From assembly GCA_965277595.1 (NCBI GenBank), contig CBDIDH010000002.1, positions 2,666,001 through 2,730,000 on the forward strand: a stretch of 64,000 nt of DNA. The letters are read 5' to 3'. The position numbers were made by a program, and so were the translations under genes. Numbering within the stretch: position 1 is the stretch's first letter; each line of letters starts with the position of its first letter. The notes beneath the pieces were generated by a model. That model saw nothing but the letters and a program-made list of their open reading frames with translations, had not been told where the DNA came from and made no database searches. Shown in pieces: positions 18,180 through 29,204 of the stretch. This DNA is from CBDIDH01 sp965277595. Lineage in GTDB: Bacteria > Planctomycetota > Planctomycetia > Isosphaerales > Isosphaeraceae.

Positions 18180-19955
18180 ATGCACCGAACCGCGCGGCTC
18201 TGGAAAGGTGTCGGGCCATTGGCCCTATCATTGGGTGCCCTGGGTTGGGGTCATTCCGCCGCTTTGGCCGACGCCCACCCGCCTCTCGCCCAGCAACTCA
18301 CCGACCTCGGACAACAAGCCCTGGCGCAGGGTCACGTGGCCCAGGCGCGAGTTTTCTTCCAGAAGGCCCTGGAAATTGATCCGGCCGACGCCGCGGCGCG
18401 TCGCGGTCTGGCGGCGCGCCCCGTCCGTCGCGTCGCCTTGATGCAGGCGGAAGGTGCCATGCCCGCCGACGGCGCCGAGGCTCCGGCTCCGGTACCCGCC
18501 GGTGCTCCCGCCTCGGCCGAGGTCATCGCTCCGGCCCCCTCGGCGGCCGAGCCTGTTGGCGTGCCTGGAGTTGGCGTGCCTGGAAATGAAGTGGTCCCCG
18601 CGCCCCCCGTTCCCGCCGGCGCGGTCGATGCCGCCAGGTCCGCGGCGACGCTCGAAGAAATGTCCCGACTGGCCAACGTCTCTCGCCAGCAATTGACCGA
18701 CGACATCCGCCAGCGCCAGGCCGAGGCCCGGAACTTCCTCAACGCCGGTCAGCCCGAGACCGCCCTGACGATTCTTCGGCTGGCGCAAAACGTCGTTCGA
18801 TCGGCCGACCAGATCGACGAGGCGACCCGCAACACGCTCGACCGCGGCGTGCAAGCCCAGATCATGTCCACGGTTCGGTCCGAGGAGCGGATTGTCGCCG
18901 AACGAGCCGAGGCCCAGCGCCTCACGGCCTCGGCCGAGCAGCAGATTCGCACGCTCAGCCTGATCTCCCGCAATCAGGCCACCGTTGACGCCATGATGAC
19001 GCAGTTCAGCGCTCTCATGGCCGAAGGTCAATACAACGTCCTTTACAACGGCGGGATGGGTGACATCGCCGCGGCAACCGCTCCCTTCTACGACGCCCGC
19101 ATGCTCTCTCAGGAAGCTCGGGCTCTTGACCCGCCCGCCGCGGCGCCTCGCGCCGGGATGTTCCAGTCGGGCACGATGGGCTTCCTCGCCCAGGAAATGG
19201 CCTTCGAGGAACTCAAGGAATACCGGTTCATGCTCATGATGCAGGACGTTACCCGGGCGAACGTCCCCTTCCCCGACAGCAAGGTCATCGAATACCCGAA
19301 CGCCGAGAACTGGCGGATCATCTCCGAAAAGCGGATCAAGCGCTACGGCAAGGCCGTTGACCTGCTCGACCGCGACCCCAAGACCAAGGGCATCCTCGCC
19401 AAGCTTGACGAGCCGATCTCGATGTCCTTCGCCAACGAGACCCCGTTTGAGGACGTTCTCAAGTACATCAAGAGCGCCACTCAAGGGGCAAACGACTCGG
19501 GTATCCCGATTTACGTCGACCCCGTCGGCCTTCAAGAGGCCGAGAAGACGATGCAATCGCCGGTGACCCTTGACCTCGAAGGCGTCCCCCTCAAGACGAC
19601 CCTCAAGCTCATCCTCAAGCAACTCGGCATGACTTACACCGTCAAGGAAGGCATGCTCACGATCACCTCCGAATCGTCCGACGACGTTCCGACCGAGATT
19701 CGCGTCTACCCGGTCGCCGACCTCGCCATTATCCCCATCTCCCTGATGGGCGGCGGTGGCATGGGTGGCGGCGGCATGGGCGGTGGCATGGGCGGCGGTG
19801 GCATGGGTGGCGGCGGCATGGGCGGTGGCATGGGTGGCGGCATGGGCGGTGGTATGGGTGGTGGCATGGGTGGCATGGGCGGCGGCGGCATGATGTCGAT
19901 GCCCGTGCAAGATCCGGCCGAGGCCGGCGCGTTTTCGGAAAAAAAAAGCAACTAG
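18180..19955 (+). CDS. Secreted TPR protein with secretin-type STN domain and Gly-Met tail
   Basis: 591 aa from ATG 18180 (AGGAG upstream). Signal peptide (LALSLGALGWGHSAALA), a TPR-like unit at about 40-85 (QALAQGHVAQARVFFQKALEIDPADA), an Ala/Pro linker, a long helical region, then at about 420-505 an STN-like domain (ISMSFANETPFEDVLKYI...LKTTLKLILKQLGMTY...LTITSE) as found at the N-terminus of secretins and TonB receptors. The last 60-70 residues are Gly and Met repeats before a short polar end. No secretin channel domain is present. Probably a periplasmic or envelope assembly protein. A hairpin follows at 19988. Confidence 0.82.
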   Translation: MHRTARLWKGVGPLALSLGALGWGHSAALADAHPPLAQQLTDLGQQALAQGHVAQARVFFQKALEIDPADAAARRGLAARPVRRVALMQAEGAMPADGAEAPAPVPAGAPASAEVIAPAPSAAEPVGVPGVGVPGNEVVPAPPVPAGAVDAARSAATLEEMSRLANVSRQQLTDDIRQRQAEARNFLNAGQPETALTILRLAQNVVRSADQIDEATRNTLDRGVQAQIMSTVRSEERIVAERAEAQRLTASAEQQIRTLSLISRNQATVDAMMTQFSALMAEGQYNVLYNGGMGDIAAATAPFYDARMLSQEARALDPPAAAPRAGMFQSGTMGFLAQEMAFEELKEYRFMLMMQDVTRANVPFPDSKVIEYPNAENWRIISEKRIKRYGKAVDLLDRDPKTKGILAKLDEPISMSFANETPFEDVLKYIKSATQGANDSGIPIYVDPVGLQEAEKTMQSPVTLDLEGVPLKTTLKLILKQLGMTYTVKEGMLTITSESSDDVPTEIRVYPVADLAIIPISLMGGGGMGGGGMGGGMGGGGMGGGGMGGGMGGGMGGGMGGGMGGMGGGGMMSMPVQDPAEAGAFSEKKSN

Positions 19956-19987
19956 GCCGTCTTGAGCAAAACGTTCCAACCACAACA

Positions 19988-20040
19988 ACGACCCAGCCCC
20001 GGCCCCCTTCGAGGGCAGCCGGGGCGGGGTCGTCTCTTTC
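19988..20040 (+). terminator. Strong hairpin, probable terminator
   Basis: A 16-position stem (19988-20003 with 20018-20033, one internal mismatch, 14-base loop) followed by CTCTTTC. The T run is weak, and the next gene starts only 18 nt later, so it may be an intercistronic hairpin rather than a full terminator. Confidence 0.6.
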
Positions 20041-20050
20041 GAACCCTCGG

Positions 20051-21307
20051 ATGATCGATCGCGACGCCCCGCCGACGGTCCGTTCCCAGGCTCCCCAAGG
20101 GGCAAACCCCTCGAAAGACCTGATTCCGATCACCGCGAGCCCCAAAGGCGCAATCCCCGCGCAGGCCAAACGCGACCCGATGTCCTTCTGGGCGGAGTAT
20201 TACCGCAAGAACGACGAGGTACCCGCCGCTCTCAAATTCAAGCTCATGGAGTTGAACCGCTTCAAGAAGTTTGAAGAGGTCCGCGCGATCCTCTTCAACT
20301 ACCTGAAGTTCCACTCCAAGAACTCCGAGCCGTGGATGTACGAGGCGTACGCCCTGGCGCTCAAGATGAACCATGCGAAGGATTCCGACGTAAAAACCGC
20401 GCTCGGCTACGCGGCTGACCTGGCTCTCAAAAGCCGGAACCCGAACTTTCTCGTGAGCGTGGCCGACCAGATGATCCTGCTCAACGACCTCGATCGCGTC
20501 GGCCCCTTGCTCGATCAGGCGGCCGACCTGATTCCGCACCGGGGCGAGCCGCTGCTCATGTCGATCAACCTGGCCCTGAAGACCCGAGACCCGAAACGAA
20601 TGGGCGACACGATCGACCGCCTCCTCGCTCTCGGCTGGCCGGCGAGCGCGCCCGGCTTTGACGACACCATTCGACGCGATGCCCGTAAGCAGGCCGAGTC
20701 TCTCGCCAAAACGCTTCGCGAGGAAGGTCGAAACACCGAGGCCGACGCCCTTCTCGCCCGACTCCCCGAGGCGGAGGCCCGCGACCTCTTCATCCGCCTG
20801 ACCTGGCTGGGCGACGCCGGTCTCGACCTCGTCGTCAACGAACCTCTCGGAGCAACCTCCAAGGCCATTCTGCCCCGAACAGCCTTCGGCGGCTCGGTCC
20901 TTCGCGACGGTTACGGCAAGCACGCCGAGGAAGTTTACGTCTGCCCGCGCGCCTTTGACGGCGTCTATACGATCCGGGTCGAGACCACGTACAACAACCC
21001 CGAAAAACCCGCTCTCTCCGCGACTCTTGAGATCATCACCCACGAAGGAACCCCCGAGGAACACACCGAGACCCGGACGATCAAGCTTGGCGGTAAAGCT
21101 GGTCCCGAGCCCGTGAAAATCACGCTCAAGGGGGGCCGACGCAAACAGGTCTTGCCCCTGCTGCTGCCGACCTCGCCCTCGGCGCCGCCGTCGGCCCCGG
21201 CGGTGGTTGCTCGCCCCTCGGAAAAAGGCCAGAAGGCGGCCGAGACGTCGTCGCCCCGGCCGTCGGTTCCCGCTCAGACGACGACAGGGCGAACCGGGGT
21301 CCGTTGA
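20051..21307 (+). CDS. TPR-like protein with YfaP/DUF2135-like C-terminal domain
   Basis: 418 aa with no signal peptide. About residues 45-230 are helical repeats (FWAEYYRKNDEV, EPWMYEAYALALKMN, LIPHRGEPLLMSINLAL). About 245-370 is a beta domain (IRLTWLGDAGLDLVVNEPLG, EEVYVCPRAFDGVYTIRVETTY, GTPEEHTETRTIKLG) of the kind that closes much larger planctomycete proteins. Here it is a short stand-alone version without their N-terminal part. The tail is Pro/Ser rich. ATG 20051 has no clear ribosome site; ATG at about 20180 (MSFWAEYY) is an alternative. Role unknown. Confidence 0.75.
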   Translation: MIDRDAPPTVRSQAPQGANPSKDLIPITASPKGAIPAQAKRDPMSFWAEYYRKNDEVPAALKFKLMELNRFKKFEEVRAILFNYLKFHSKNSEPWMYEAYALALKMNHAKDSDVKTALGYAADLALKSRNPNFLVSVADQMILLNDLDRVGPLLDQAADLIPHRGEPLLMSINLALKTRDPKRMGDTIDRLLALGWPASAPGFDDTIRRDARKQAESLAKTLREEGRNTEADALLARLPEAEARDLFIRLTWLGDAGLDLVVNEPLGATSKAILPRTAFGGSVLRDGYGKHAEEVYVCPRAFDGVYTIRVETTYNNPEKPALSATLEIITHEGTPEEHTETRTIKLGGKAGPEPVKITLKGGRRKQVLPLLLPTSPSAPPSAPAVVARPSEKGQKAAETSSPRPSVPAQTTTGRTGVR

Positions 21308-21519
21308 GCGTGGGACGCGCTTGCGAGACAGATTTGACAGCGGCGCGAAAGCGACATTCACTCTCCCGAATCGCCCCGAGAACTCGCGAGAATCGACAGG
21401 ACGTTGCGTTTTGGATGCCTGATGATCCATAATAGTCATGTAGGTCGGGTCGACCCGCCCCGCGCCTCCCGACAGGGGGGGGCCGGGCTCAGGGGTTTGG
21501 GCCGGACGAAGGGCCAGAG

Positions 21520-22536
21520 ATGCCGGAAGTTATCATCACCCTGGACGGGCACGACGAGGAACTTGCCGTCTTCGGCAGCCGCGACCAGCACCTCCGTCAG
21601 ATCCGCGACGCCTTCGGCGTCAAGGTTCTCGCCCGACACGGCGAGGTCCGAGTTGAAGGCGACCGCGACAAGATCGACCAGGCCCTCCACGTTTTTGAAG
21701 GGCTCCGCGACCTTCACCGGAAACGCCGACCGACGTCGGCCGGTGACGTCGCCGACCTGATCGACCGGCAAGGGCGCGGCAACGACGCCAGCGATCCCGA
21801 ACCGATGGAAATCCGCGAGGGGGGCCGCGTGGTCCGCCCCCGAACCGACGGCCAGGCGCGTTATCTCAAAGCCCTGAGAGAAAACGAGTTGGTCTTCTGC
21901 GTCGGTCCCGCGGGGACAGGGAAGACTTATCTGGCCGTGGCCATCGCCGTGGCCGCCCTTCGTCGAGGCAAGATCAAGAAGATCGTGCTGGCCAGACCCG
22001 CCGTCGAAGCGGGTGAGAAACTCGGCTTCCTTCCTGGCGACCTTGAAGCCAAAATCAATCCGTATCTGCGTCCGCTCCTCGACGCGCTTCACGACCTGAT
22101 GGACTTTGATCAGATTCGACGGTATACCGAGAGCGACCTGATTGAGATCGCCCCGCTTGCGTTCATGCGGGGCCGGACTCTCAATGATGCGGTGATTATC
22201 CTCGATGAGGGGCAAAACGCCACCGTGCCACAGATGAAGATGTTTTTGACCCGGATGGGTCAGAACGCCCGGATCGTGGTGACCGGCGACATTACCCAGA
22301 ACGACCTGCCGCCAGGCACCGTCAGCGGCCTTTCCGATGCCGTGGACCGGCTCCGTTCGGTCCCCGGCGTGGGGATGGTCTTCCTGGACAAGTCGGACAT
22401 TGTCCGGCACCCGCTCGTCCAGGCCATCGTCAATGCGTATGAAGGAACCGAGTCTCCCCGGGAATCGTCCCCTTCGGGCCTTTTCCGGATCGACCTCGAC
22501 CGGCCGACGGAGGTCGGCCCGATCGCCTCGGAGTGA
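21520..22536 (+). CDS. phoH: PhoH family ATPase
   Basis: 338 aa, the usual size. An N-terminal KH-like region (residues 1-75) is followed by the PhoH P-loop domain: Walker A GPAGTGKTYLAV at about 130, VLARPAVEAGEKLGFLPGD, Walker B AVIILDEGQNATVPQMKMFL, and VVTGDITQNDLP. Most PhoH proteins have DEAQN; here Ala is Gly. Cytoplasmic RNA-linked ATPase. Next genes on the same strand are pgpH and ybeY, the conserved PhoH-HD-YbeY order of many bacteria. Confidence 0.96.
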   Translation: MPEVIITLDGHDEELAVFGSRDQHLRQIRDAFGVKVLARHGEVRVEGDRDKIDQALHVFEGLRDLHRKRRPTSAGDVADLIDRQGRGNDASDPEPMEIREGGRVVRPRTDGQARYLKALRENELVFCVGPAGTGKTYLAVAIAVAALRRGKIKKIVLARPAVEAGEKLGFLPGDLEAKINPYLRPLLDALHDLMDFDQIRRYTESDLIEIAPLAFMRGRTLNDAVIILDEGQNATVPQMKMFLTRMGQNARIVVTGDITQNDLPPGTVSGLSDAVDRLRSVPGVGMVFLDKSDIVRHPLVQAIVNAYEGTESPRESSPSGLFRIDLDRPTEVGPIASE

Positions 22537-22733
22537 GGCGAGCCGCGGACCCCTCCGCCCTCCCCTTTTTCTTTCGCAATGGCCGACCGATGCCGACGAA
22601 TTGGTCACGACCCCGCGAAGTTGGTTGGGTGGAAACGGGTTGGACGCGACAAAGCCGTGCCGACGTCGGCGCGGCGCACCCCAGCGTGGGGCAGGGCCTC
22701 GCCCGGCTGACCACGCGTGGTTGAGACGCACCC

Positions 22734-24974
22734 ATGAGCTTCGGGAAACGCCGTCCGAAACCCCTCCGGGCCCACCTACGCCCGCCGACGCCGGTCTCGA
22801 TCCGGCAGGGTCATCAGGCCCGCCAGCGCGACCGCTTCGCCAGGCTTGGCGTGGTCGCCCTGGCGATCCTCCTGACCGCGGCGATCGTCCACGGCTCGGG
22901 ACCCCCCTTTGATTACCGGGTCGGCCAGCGACCCGACCGTGAACTGCGCGTTAACGTGCCCGAGTTCAAGCGGCTGAACCAGAAGAAGACCAACGCCGAG
23001 CGTCAGGTCGAGGTCGACCAGATCGCCCCGTCGATGCTCAACGACCCCGCGCCGGTCCGCGACCTCGCCGAGCGCCTTGACGACCTCACGGTCACCGTCG
23101 CTCGCAGCTCGGCCTTCGAGGCCCTTCCAGAAAACCTCCGCGACTTCTGGAAGCTGACCCCCGACGATTTTGAAATTTTGAAGACCGCCACCGAGTCGCC
23201 CGAGGGACGCGAGGGGCTTCATCGCCAAATCGCCAAGGCGTTTGAACCCCTTCTGCGCGATGGCGTGCTCGGCTACGATGCCTTGCCCCGAAACGAGGAA
23301 CCAAGCCGGACCCTGGCCATCCGGTCGGTCGGTCAGAGCCCGGCCGAGGCCCGATACGTCCCCCGCGAGCGCGTGGTTCCCGAGCGCGTCGCCAAGCCCG
23401 ACGGTCCCGCCGCGCGGGCCTTCGCCGCGGCCTTCGGAACGACCCCGCTCGGCCCATGCCTCTTTCGACTCGTCGCCGAAAAACTCGCCGGGACGCCCAC
23501 CCTCACCTACGAGGAACAGTACACGACCTCCCAGCGCGAGCGTGCCCGCAATCGTGTCAAGGAGATCTATGACACCTACCGACGCGGCGACCTCCTCGTC
23601 GAACAGGATCACCCGATCGGCGAGGAACAGCTCATTCTCTTGCGGATGGAACATGATACGGCGAACAACCTTCTGACCTTCAATGCCCGCGCCAAACGCA
23701 TGGGCTCGATGGTCGTTCTCGTCGCCGCGCTCTTCGCCCTGATTGGCTATTACATCCACCTGCACCAGCCCCAGATCGCCCGCGACCTCAAGCGGATCGC
23801 CGCCCTTTGCGGCCTCGTCGTCGCCGCGATCGGCCTGGTTCGGCTCCTCGCAATGCAGCCCTGGGACGCGGAGCTGATCCCCGTGGCCATCGCCGCGATG
23901 GTTCTGGCGATTGCCTATAACCCGCATTTTGCCTTGATGGTGACTTTCGGCCTGTGTTTGCTCACCAGCCTGGCACTCGGGACGGGCATCGGCCACTTCC
24001 TCGTCTTGATGGGCGGGACGGCCGCCGGGGTCTTGACGCTCAATGAAGTTCGCACGCGAACAAAACTGATCAAGGTCGGCGCGACCGCCGCGCTTGGCTA
24101 TTTCGTGCTGACATGGGCCACCGGGCTCTGGCAGAGTCAATCGCCGGGTTTGATCACGAGCGATAGTCTCTGGCGGGCCGGTTGGGGCCTGATGGCCGGC
24201 TTCTTCCTCGGGGGTAGCTTGCCCTTTGTCGAGAACTCATTCGGCATTGTCACCGGGATTAGCCTTCTTGAACTCGGAGATATCACCCACCCGCTCTTGC
24301 AAGAACTTGTCCGACGCGCACCGGGGACGCATAACCACTCGATCACCGTCGGCGCGATTGCCGAGAGCGCCGCGGAGAGGATCGGCGCGCACGCCTTGCT
24401 CGTTCGCATCGGTGCGTATTTTCACGACATCGGCAAGATGCTCAAGCCGCACTATTTCATCGAAAACCAGGTCGGCGGCCTGAACCGGCATGTGAACCTG
24501 GCGCCCGCGATGAGCACGCTGATCATCATCGGCCACGTCAAGGACGGCGTCGACCTCGGCCGCCAGCACCACCTGCCCGAAGCGATCATCGACCTGATCG
24601 AGCAGCATCACGGCACGACGCTCGTTGAGTATTTCTTCCACGAGGCCAACCGCCGTTGTGAAGGAAACCCCGACGCCGCGCACGTCCTCGAAAGCTCCTT
24701 CCGCTACCCCGGCCCCAAGCCGCAGAGCAAGGAAGCGGGCATCCTGATGGTCTCCGACGCGGTCGAAAGCGCCAGCCGAACCCTCTCCGAGCCAACCCCC
24801 GCCCGGATTGAAAACCTCGTCCGGGGCCTGATTGAAAAACGCCTTCAGGATGGCCAGTTCGATGAATGCGGCCTGACGCTCAAGGAAATTGGCGAGATCC
24901 GCGAGAGCCTGATCAAATCCCTGATCGGGATTTACCACGGCCGCGTCAAATACCCCGAACAGCGCACCGCCTGA
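22734..24974 (+). CDS. pgpH: 7TM-HD membrane phosphodiesterase (PgpH/YqfF family)
   Basis: 746 aa. One N-terminal membrane segment (about 37-55), a large extracytoplasmic region (about 60-315), a bundle of about seven membrane helices (about 320-500), then a cytoplasmic HD domain. The HD domain has GTHNHSITVGAIAE near 525, YFHDIGKMLKPHYFIENQ near 560, and later HHGTTLVEYF and YPGPKPQSKEAGILMVSDAVE. Family members hydrolyse c-di-AMP. Sits between phoH and ybeY. No strong ribosome site at the ATG, but the signal-anchor context fits. Confidence 0.93.
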   Translation: MSFGKRRPKPLRAHLRPPTPVSIRQGHQARQRDRFARLGVVALAILLTAAIVHGSGPPFDYRVGQRPDRELRVNVPEFKRLNQKKTNAERQVEVDQIAPSMLNDPAPVRDLAERLDDLTVTVARSSAFEALPENLRDFWKLTPDDFEILKTATESPEGREGLHRQIAKAFEPLLRDGVLGYDALPRNEEPSRTLAIRSVGQSPAEARYVPRERVVPERVAKPDGPAARAFAAAFGTTPLGPCLFRLVAEKLAGTPTLTYEEQYTTSQRERARNRVKEIYDTYRRGDLLVEQDHPIGEEQLILLRMEHDTANNLLTFNARAKRMGSMVVLVAALFALIGYYIHLHQPQIARDLKRIAALCGLVVAAIGLVRLLAMQPWDAELIPVAIAAMVLAIAYNPHFALMVTFGLCLLTSLALGTGIGHFLVLMGGTAAGVLTLNEVRTRTKLIKVGATAALGYFVLTWATGLWQSQSPGLITSDSLWRAGWGLMAGFFLGGSLPFVENSFGIVTGISLLELGDITHPLLQELVRRAPGTHNHSITVGAIAESAAERIGAHALLVRIGAYFHDIGKMLKPHYFIENQVGGLNRHVNLAPAMSTLIIIGHVKDGVDLGRQHHLPEAIIDLIEQHHGTTLVEYFFHEANRRCEGNPDAAHVLESSFRYPGPKPQSKEAGILMVSDAVESASRTLSEPTPARIENLVRGLIEKRLQDGQFDECGLTLKEIGEIRESLIKSLIGIYHGRVKYPEQRTA

Positions 24975-25054
24975 CCCGGAATTTTCACCTAGACTTGTAA
25001 TTTCCCGGAATCGACACAACCGGGCCAACCCGCGGGACCCTCTCCATCGCGACG

Positions 25055-25615
25055 ATGAATACGGAAAATTCCCCCGACCCCGATTCTCTCTCCTCGGAAA
25101 TTCTTGTCGAGATCAGCGACACCCAGTCGCGGCTCAAGATCGACCACGAGGCGCTGACGCAACTGATTTGCAATGTCCTGCACGCGGAAGACGTCAGACG
25201 CGGATCGCTTTCGATCGCCGTCGTTGACGACGCGACGATCCAGGCCATCAACCGCCGCCACCTTGGCCACGACTGGCCGACCGACGTGATCAGCTTCCTG
25301 CTTTCTGAACCCGGTGACGCTCTTCTCGCGGGCGAATTGATCGTCTCGGCCGAGATGGCCGCGACGACCGCCGCCGAGACCGAAGTTCCCCCCTGGGACG
25401 AACTGGCGCTTTATGTGGTCCACGGTTTGCTGCATCTTTGCGGATATGACGATTTGGCACCTGACGACCGAGACGCGATGAGGCGACGGGAGGGTGAGGT
25501 TCTGGCCCGGCTCGGGTTATCCAACACGTTCCCGGCGACATCAGTCCCAGACCCCGTTGGGGTCTGGCCTGATGCGGACCGCGTCGGACGGGAGAGCGAC
25601 GGGTGGACGGTATGA
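25055..25615 (+). CDS. ybeY: Endoribonuclease YbeY
   Basis: 186 aa. Contains the family core TDVISFLLSEP and the metal motif VVHGLLHLCGYDD (about residues 126-138). The third metal ligand, usually His in GYDH, is Asp here; other lineages also use Asp at this site. Role: 16S rRNA 3' maturation and ribosome quality control. The stop TGA overlaps the ATG of the following CBS gene. About 40 residues longer than minimal YbeY, with an unstructured tail. Confidence 0.95.
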   Translation: MNTENSPDPDSLSSEILVEISDTQSRLKIDHEALTQLICNVLHAEDVRRGSLSIAVVDDATIQAINRRHLGHDWPTDVISFLLSEPGDALLAGELIVSAEMAATTAAETEVPPWDELALYVVHGLLHLCGYDDLAPDDRDAMRRREGEVLARLGLSNTFPATSVPDPVGVWPDADRVGRESDGWTV

Positions 25616-26892
25616 ATCTCGGCTGGACGGTCCTTATCGCCTTGCCGGTCCTGGGTTTGCATCTGGTCTCGGTCACCCTGACCCGGGCCTTGCGGACCTA
25701 TTCGCGGAGCCATCTTGAAGACCTCTGCGAACGTCGGGGCCATCCCGGCCGCGCTGATGATGTCGCGCACGAGGACGAATGCACCGAGCGCGCGGCCGAG
25801 GTTCTCGCGGTCGTGACTGGCCTGATGCTCGCGGCCTTGCTGGGCGTTCTCATCGAACGGAAGGCCCCGCACCTGGCGGGTCAGGCCGTGCTGGCCATCG
25901 CACTGGCTGTCGGCGCCGTGGGTTACGTCCTGGCGGGCGTCGTTGGCCGGGTCTTCGCCGAGCGCGTGATTGACCGCCTCTGGCCAAGCGCTCCGGCCTT
26001 GCGCTTCGTGACGTCTCCATTAACCTTTGGCACCCAACAGGTGGAAACCCTGGTCGAACGCTTCGCGCGTGAGCCGGACTCTACCCCCCGCCCGGCGAGC
26101 GTCGAGGTGGAGTTACCCCCCGATGCCGATCATCCCGACGATGACGAGACCGACCTGCCCGAGTCGACCCGCGAACTTCTCCAGCACGCCGTCGCGCTCA
26201 CCCGCCGCGACGTCGCTGAGTTAATGACTCCACGCTCGCAGATCACGACGCTTTCGTCGTCCGTCACCGCGCGTGCCGCGGCCCAGGTCTTCCGGTCGTC
26301 GGGCAAGAGTCGAATACCGATCTACGGCGAGAATCGCGACGATATCGTCGGTGTTCTCTACGCCAAGGATCTCTTTTCGCGGATGACCGAGGCCGACGAT
26401 CCCGACGCGGTCGTCGTTCCTCGCAAACTCGTTCGGCCGGCGTACTGCGTTCCCGAGACGAAGAACGCGTATGACCTTCTCGAAGAGTTTCGGTCGAAAC
26501 GAACCCAGCTTGCCATCGTGCTTGACGAGTATGGCGGAGTTGCCGGTCTAATCACGCTCGAAGACCTCGTCGAGGAGCTTGTCGGGTCGATCGATGACGA
26601 ACACGACGAGCCGAGCCCGCACGAGCCGGTTGAGCCTCTCGGCGGTTCGCGGTTCGACGTCGAGGCGTCTCTCTCGGTCGAATCCCTCAACGAACGCCTC
26701 GGCCTTCGTCTGCCGACGGATGGTGACTTCTTGACGCTTGGCGGCTTCGCCTTTCACGAACTTGGCCGACTCCCCGAACCTGGCGACTCGTTCCGTCACG
26801 AGGGGATCGAGTTCCGGGTCATTGAGGTTGTCGATCATTCGATCCGCCGGGTTCGGATCGACTTGCAGCCGGCGGCGACGGTCGGCAGCTAA
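25612..26892 (+). CDS. CNNM/CorC family protein with two CBS domains
   Basis: 426 aa. ATG 25612 overlaps the ybeY stop (ATGA); GTG 25603 is an alternative. N-terminal membrane part with about three helices (to about 130), a linker, then DVAELMTPRSQITTL (the classic CBS-pair entry, about 200), SRIPIYGENRDDIVGVLYAKDLF, LAIVLDEYGGVAGLITLEDLVEELVGSI (about 310-335), and a C-terminal CorC/HlyC transporter-associated domain (GDFLTLGGFAFHELGRLP). Members are linked to Mg or Co efflux. The membrane domain is shorter and less conserved than usual DUF21. Confidence 0.9.
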   Translation: MNLGWTVLIALPVLGLHLVSVTLTRALRTYSRSHLEDLCERRGHPGRADDVAHEDECTERAAEVLAVVTGLMLAALLGVLIERKAPHLAGQAVLAIALAVGAVGYVLAGVVGRVFAERVIDRLWPSAPALRFVTSPLTFGTQQVETLVERFAREPDSTPRPASVEVELPPDADHPDDDETDLPESTRELLQHAVALTRRDVAELMTPRSQITTLSSSVTARAAAQVFRSSGKSRIPIYGENRDDIVGVLYAKDLFSRMTEADDPDAVVVPRKLVRPAYCVPETKNAYDLLEEFRSKRTQLAIVLDEYGGVAGLITLEDLVEELVGSIDDEHDEPSPHEPVEPLGGSRFDVEASLSVESLNERLGLRLPTDGDFLTLGGFAFHELGRLPEPGDSFRHEGIEFRVIEVVDHSIRRVRIDLQPAATVGS

Positions 26893-26924
26893 GCTCCAGG
26901 GGAACCAACGCCGAGGCGCCGCCC

Positions 26925-27668
26925 TTGCCCGCCGTCCGATCACCGGCCCTGATTCTCCGCGCGGTCGAGGTCTTCGAGACCAGCCTGGTCGTTACCCTCT
27001 TCACGCGCGAGCTTGGCAAGCTCTCGGCGCTGGCGAAGGGGGGGAGGCGTTTGAAGTCTCCCTTTCAGGGTGGTCTTGACCTGCTTGGCGTATCCGATAT
27101 CGTGGTGCTGCACAAGGCGTCGGACGCTCTGGACTTGCTCACGGAAGCTGCGCCCGTCGAACGGTTCCCGTCACTTCGCCGCGATCTGGCGGCCCTGTAT
27201 GCCGGCTATTACGCCGCCGAGTTGTTAACAGAGCTGACCGACTTCCACGACCCACACCCAAAGCTGTTCGACGCGGCGGTCGTCACGCTCCGGCATCTGG
27301 GCGAGCCACATCTCCGCGACCTCCGGGTTTTCCGGTTCGAGCTGGCCTGCCTTCGCGAGCTTGGCCTGATGCCGCTGCTGGATGCCTGCGCGCACTGTGG
27401 CGCGGAGGTTGACGGCTCGGGCGAAGCCTTCGCGTTCGGCCTGGCCACTGGCGGGGTGCTCTGCCCATCCTGCCGACCTGGCCAGCCGCACGTGGCGACG
27501 GTCTCGGGCCAGACGCTCGATGCGCTCCGCCTGCTGGCGGCGCCCGGGTCGGCCTGGAGGTCGCTCGGCGGTGCCATCGGGCCAGTCCGGGCAACGCTCG
27601 GCGCTGTTGTCAGTCATCACCTGGGACATCGCCCTCGTCTTCTGCCTTTTCTCGGTCCCGGAGTCTGA
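26925..27668 (+). CDS. recO: DNA repair protein RecO
   Basis: 247 aa starting at TTG 26925. N-terminal OB-fold (ALILRAVEVFETSLVVTLFTRELGKLSALAKGGR), helical middle (YYAAELLTELTDFHDPHPKLF), and a zinc site CAHCGAEV...CPSC at about 155-185. Loads RecA together with RecF/RecR in recombinational repair. The stop is 4 nt from the next start, so it is co-transcribed with the BamD-like gene. The TTG start agrees with the usual N-terminus of the family. Confidence 0.95.
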   Translation: MPAVRSPALILRAVEVFETSLVVTLFTRELGKLSALAKGGRRLKSPFQGGLDLLGVSDIVVLHKASDALDLLTEAAPVERFPSLRRDLAALYAGYYAAELLTELTDFHDPHPKLFDAAVVTLRHLGEPHLRDLRVFRFELACLRELGLMPLLDACAHCGAEVDGSGEAFAFGLATGGVLCPSCRPGQPHVATVSGQTLDALRLLAAPGSAWRSLGGAIGPVRATLGAVVSHHLGHRPRLLPFLGPGV

Positions 27669-27672
27669 CCCG

Positions 27673-29040
<1,368 letters not shown>

Positions 29041-29059
29041 GCAACGAAACTGGATTTCC

Positions 29060-29128
29060 AGGGACCGACTTGATTTATTCCAACCCCCATTGTTTATCTT
29101 GGTCATCGGTCCCTGGTCATTGGTCATG
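29060..29128. repeat. Heptad repeat element, degenerate copy
   Basis: AGGGACCGA (29060) pairs with TCGGTCCCT (29106). The right arm has four in-register heptads from 29101: GGTCATC, GGTCCCT, GGTCATT, GGTCATG. Lies between the BamD-like and LptE-like genes. Confidence 0.7.
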
Positions 29129-29204
29129 AACGCTTTGTGTTGATCGCGCCGTGGATGGAAATCGTCGCAACGACTCTTGTCCGAGCCCAAGGAAGGGCGA
29201 AACG

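Noticed and set aside
18228..20105. 625-aa minus-strand open frame with Ala-His-Thr repeats
   Set aside because: Antisense of the Gly-Met repeat region of the TPR/STN gene; the repeats are the reverse complement of GGCATG runs.
22776..24140. 454-aa minus-strand open frame
   Set aside because: Antisense to the 7TM-HD gene; no domain or start signal.
25603..25611. GTG start of the CBS gene
   Set aside because: The ATG at 25612 overlaps the ybeY stop in the usual ATGA way; the GTG is possible but less favoured.
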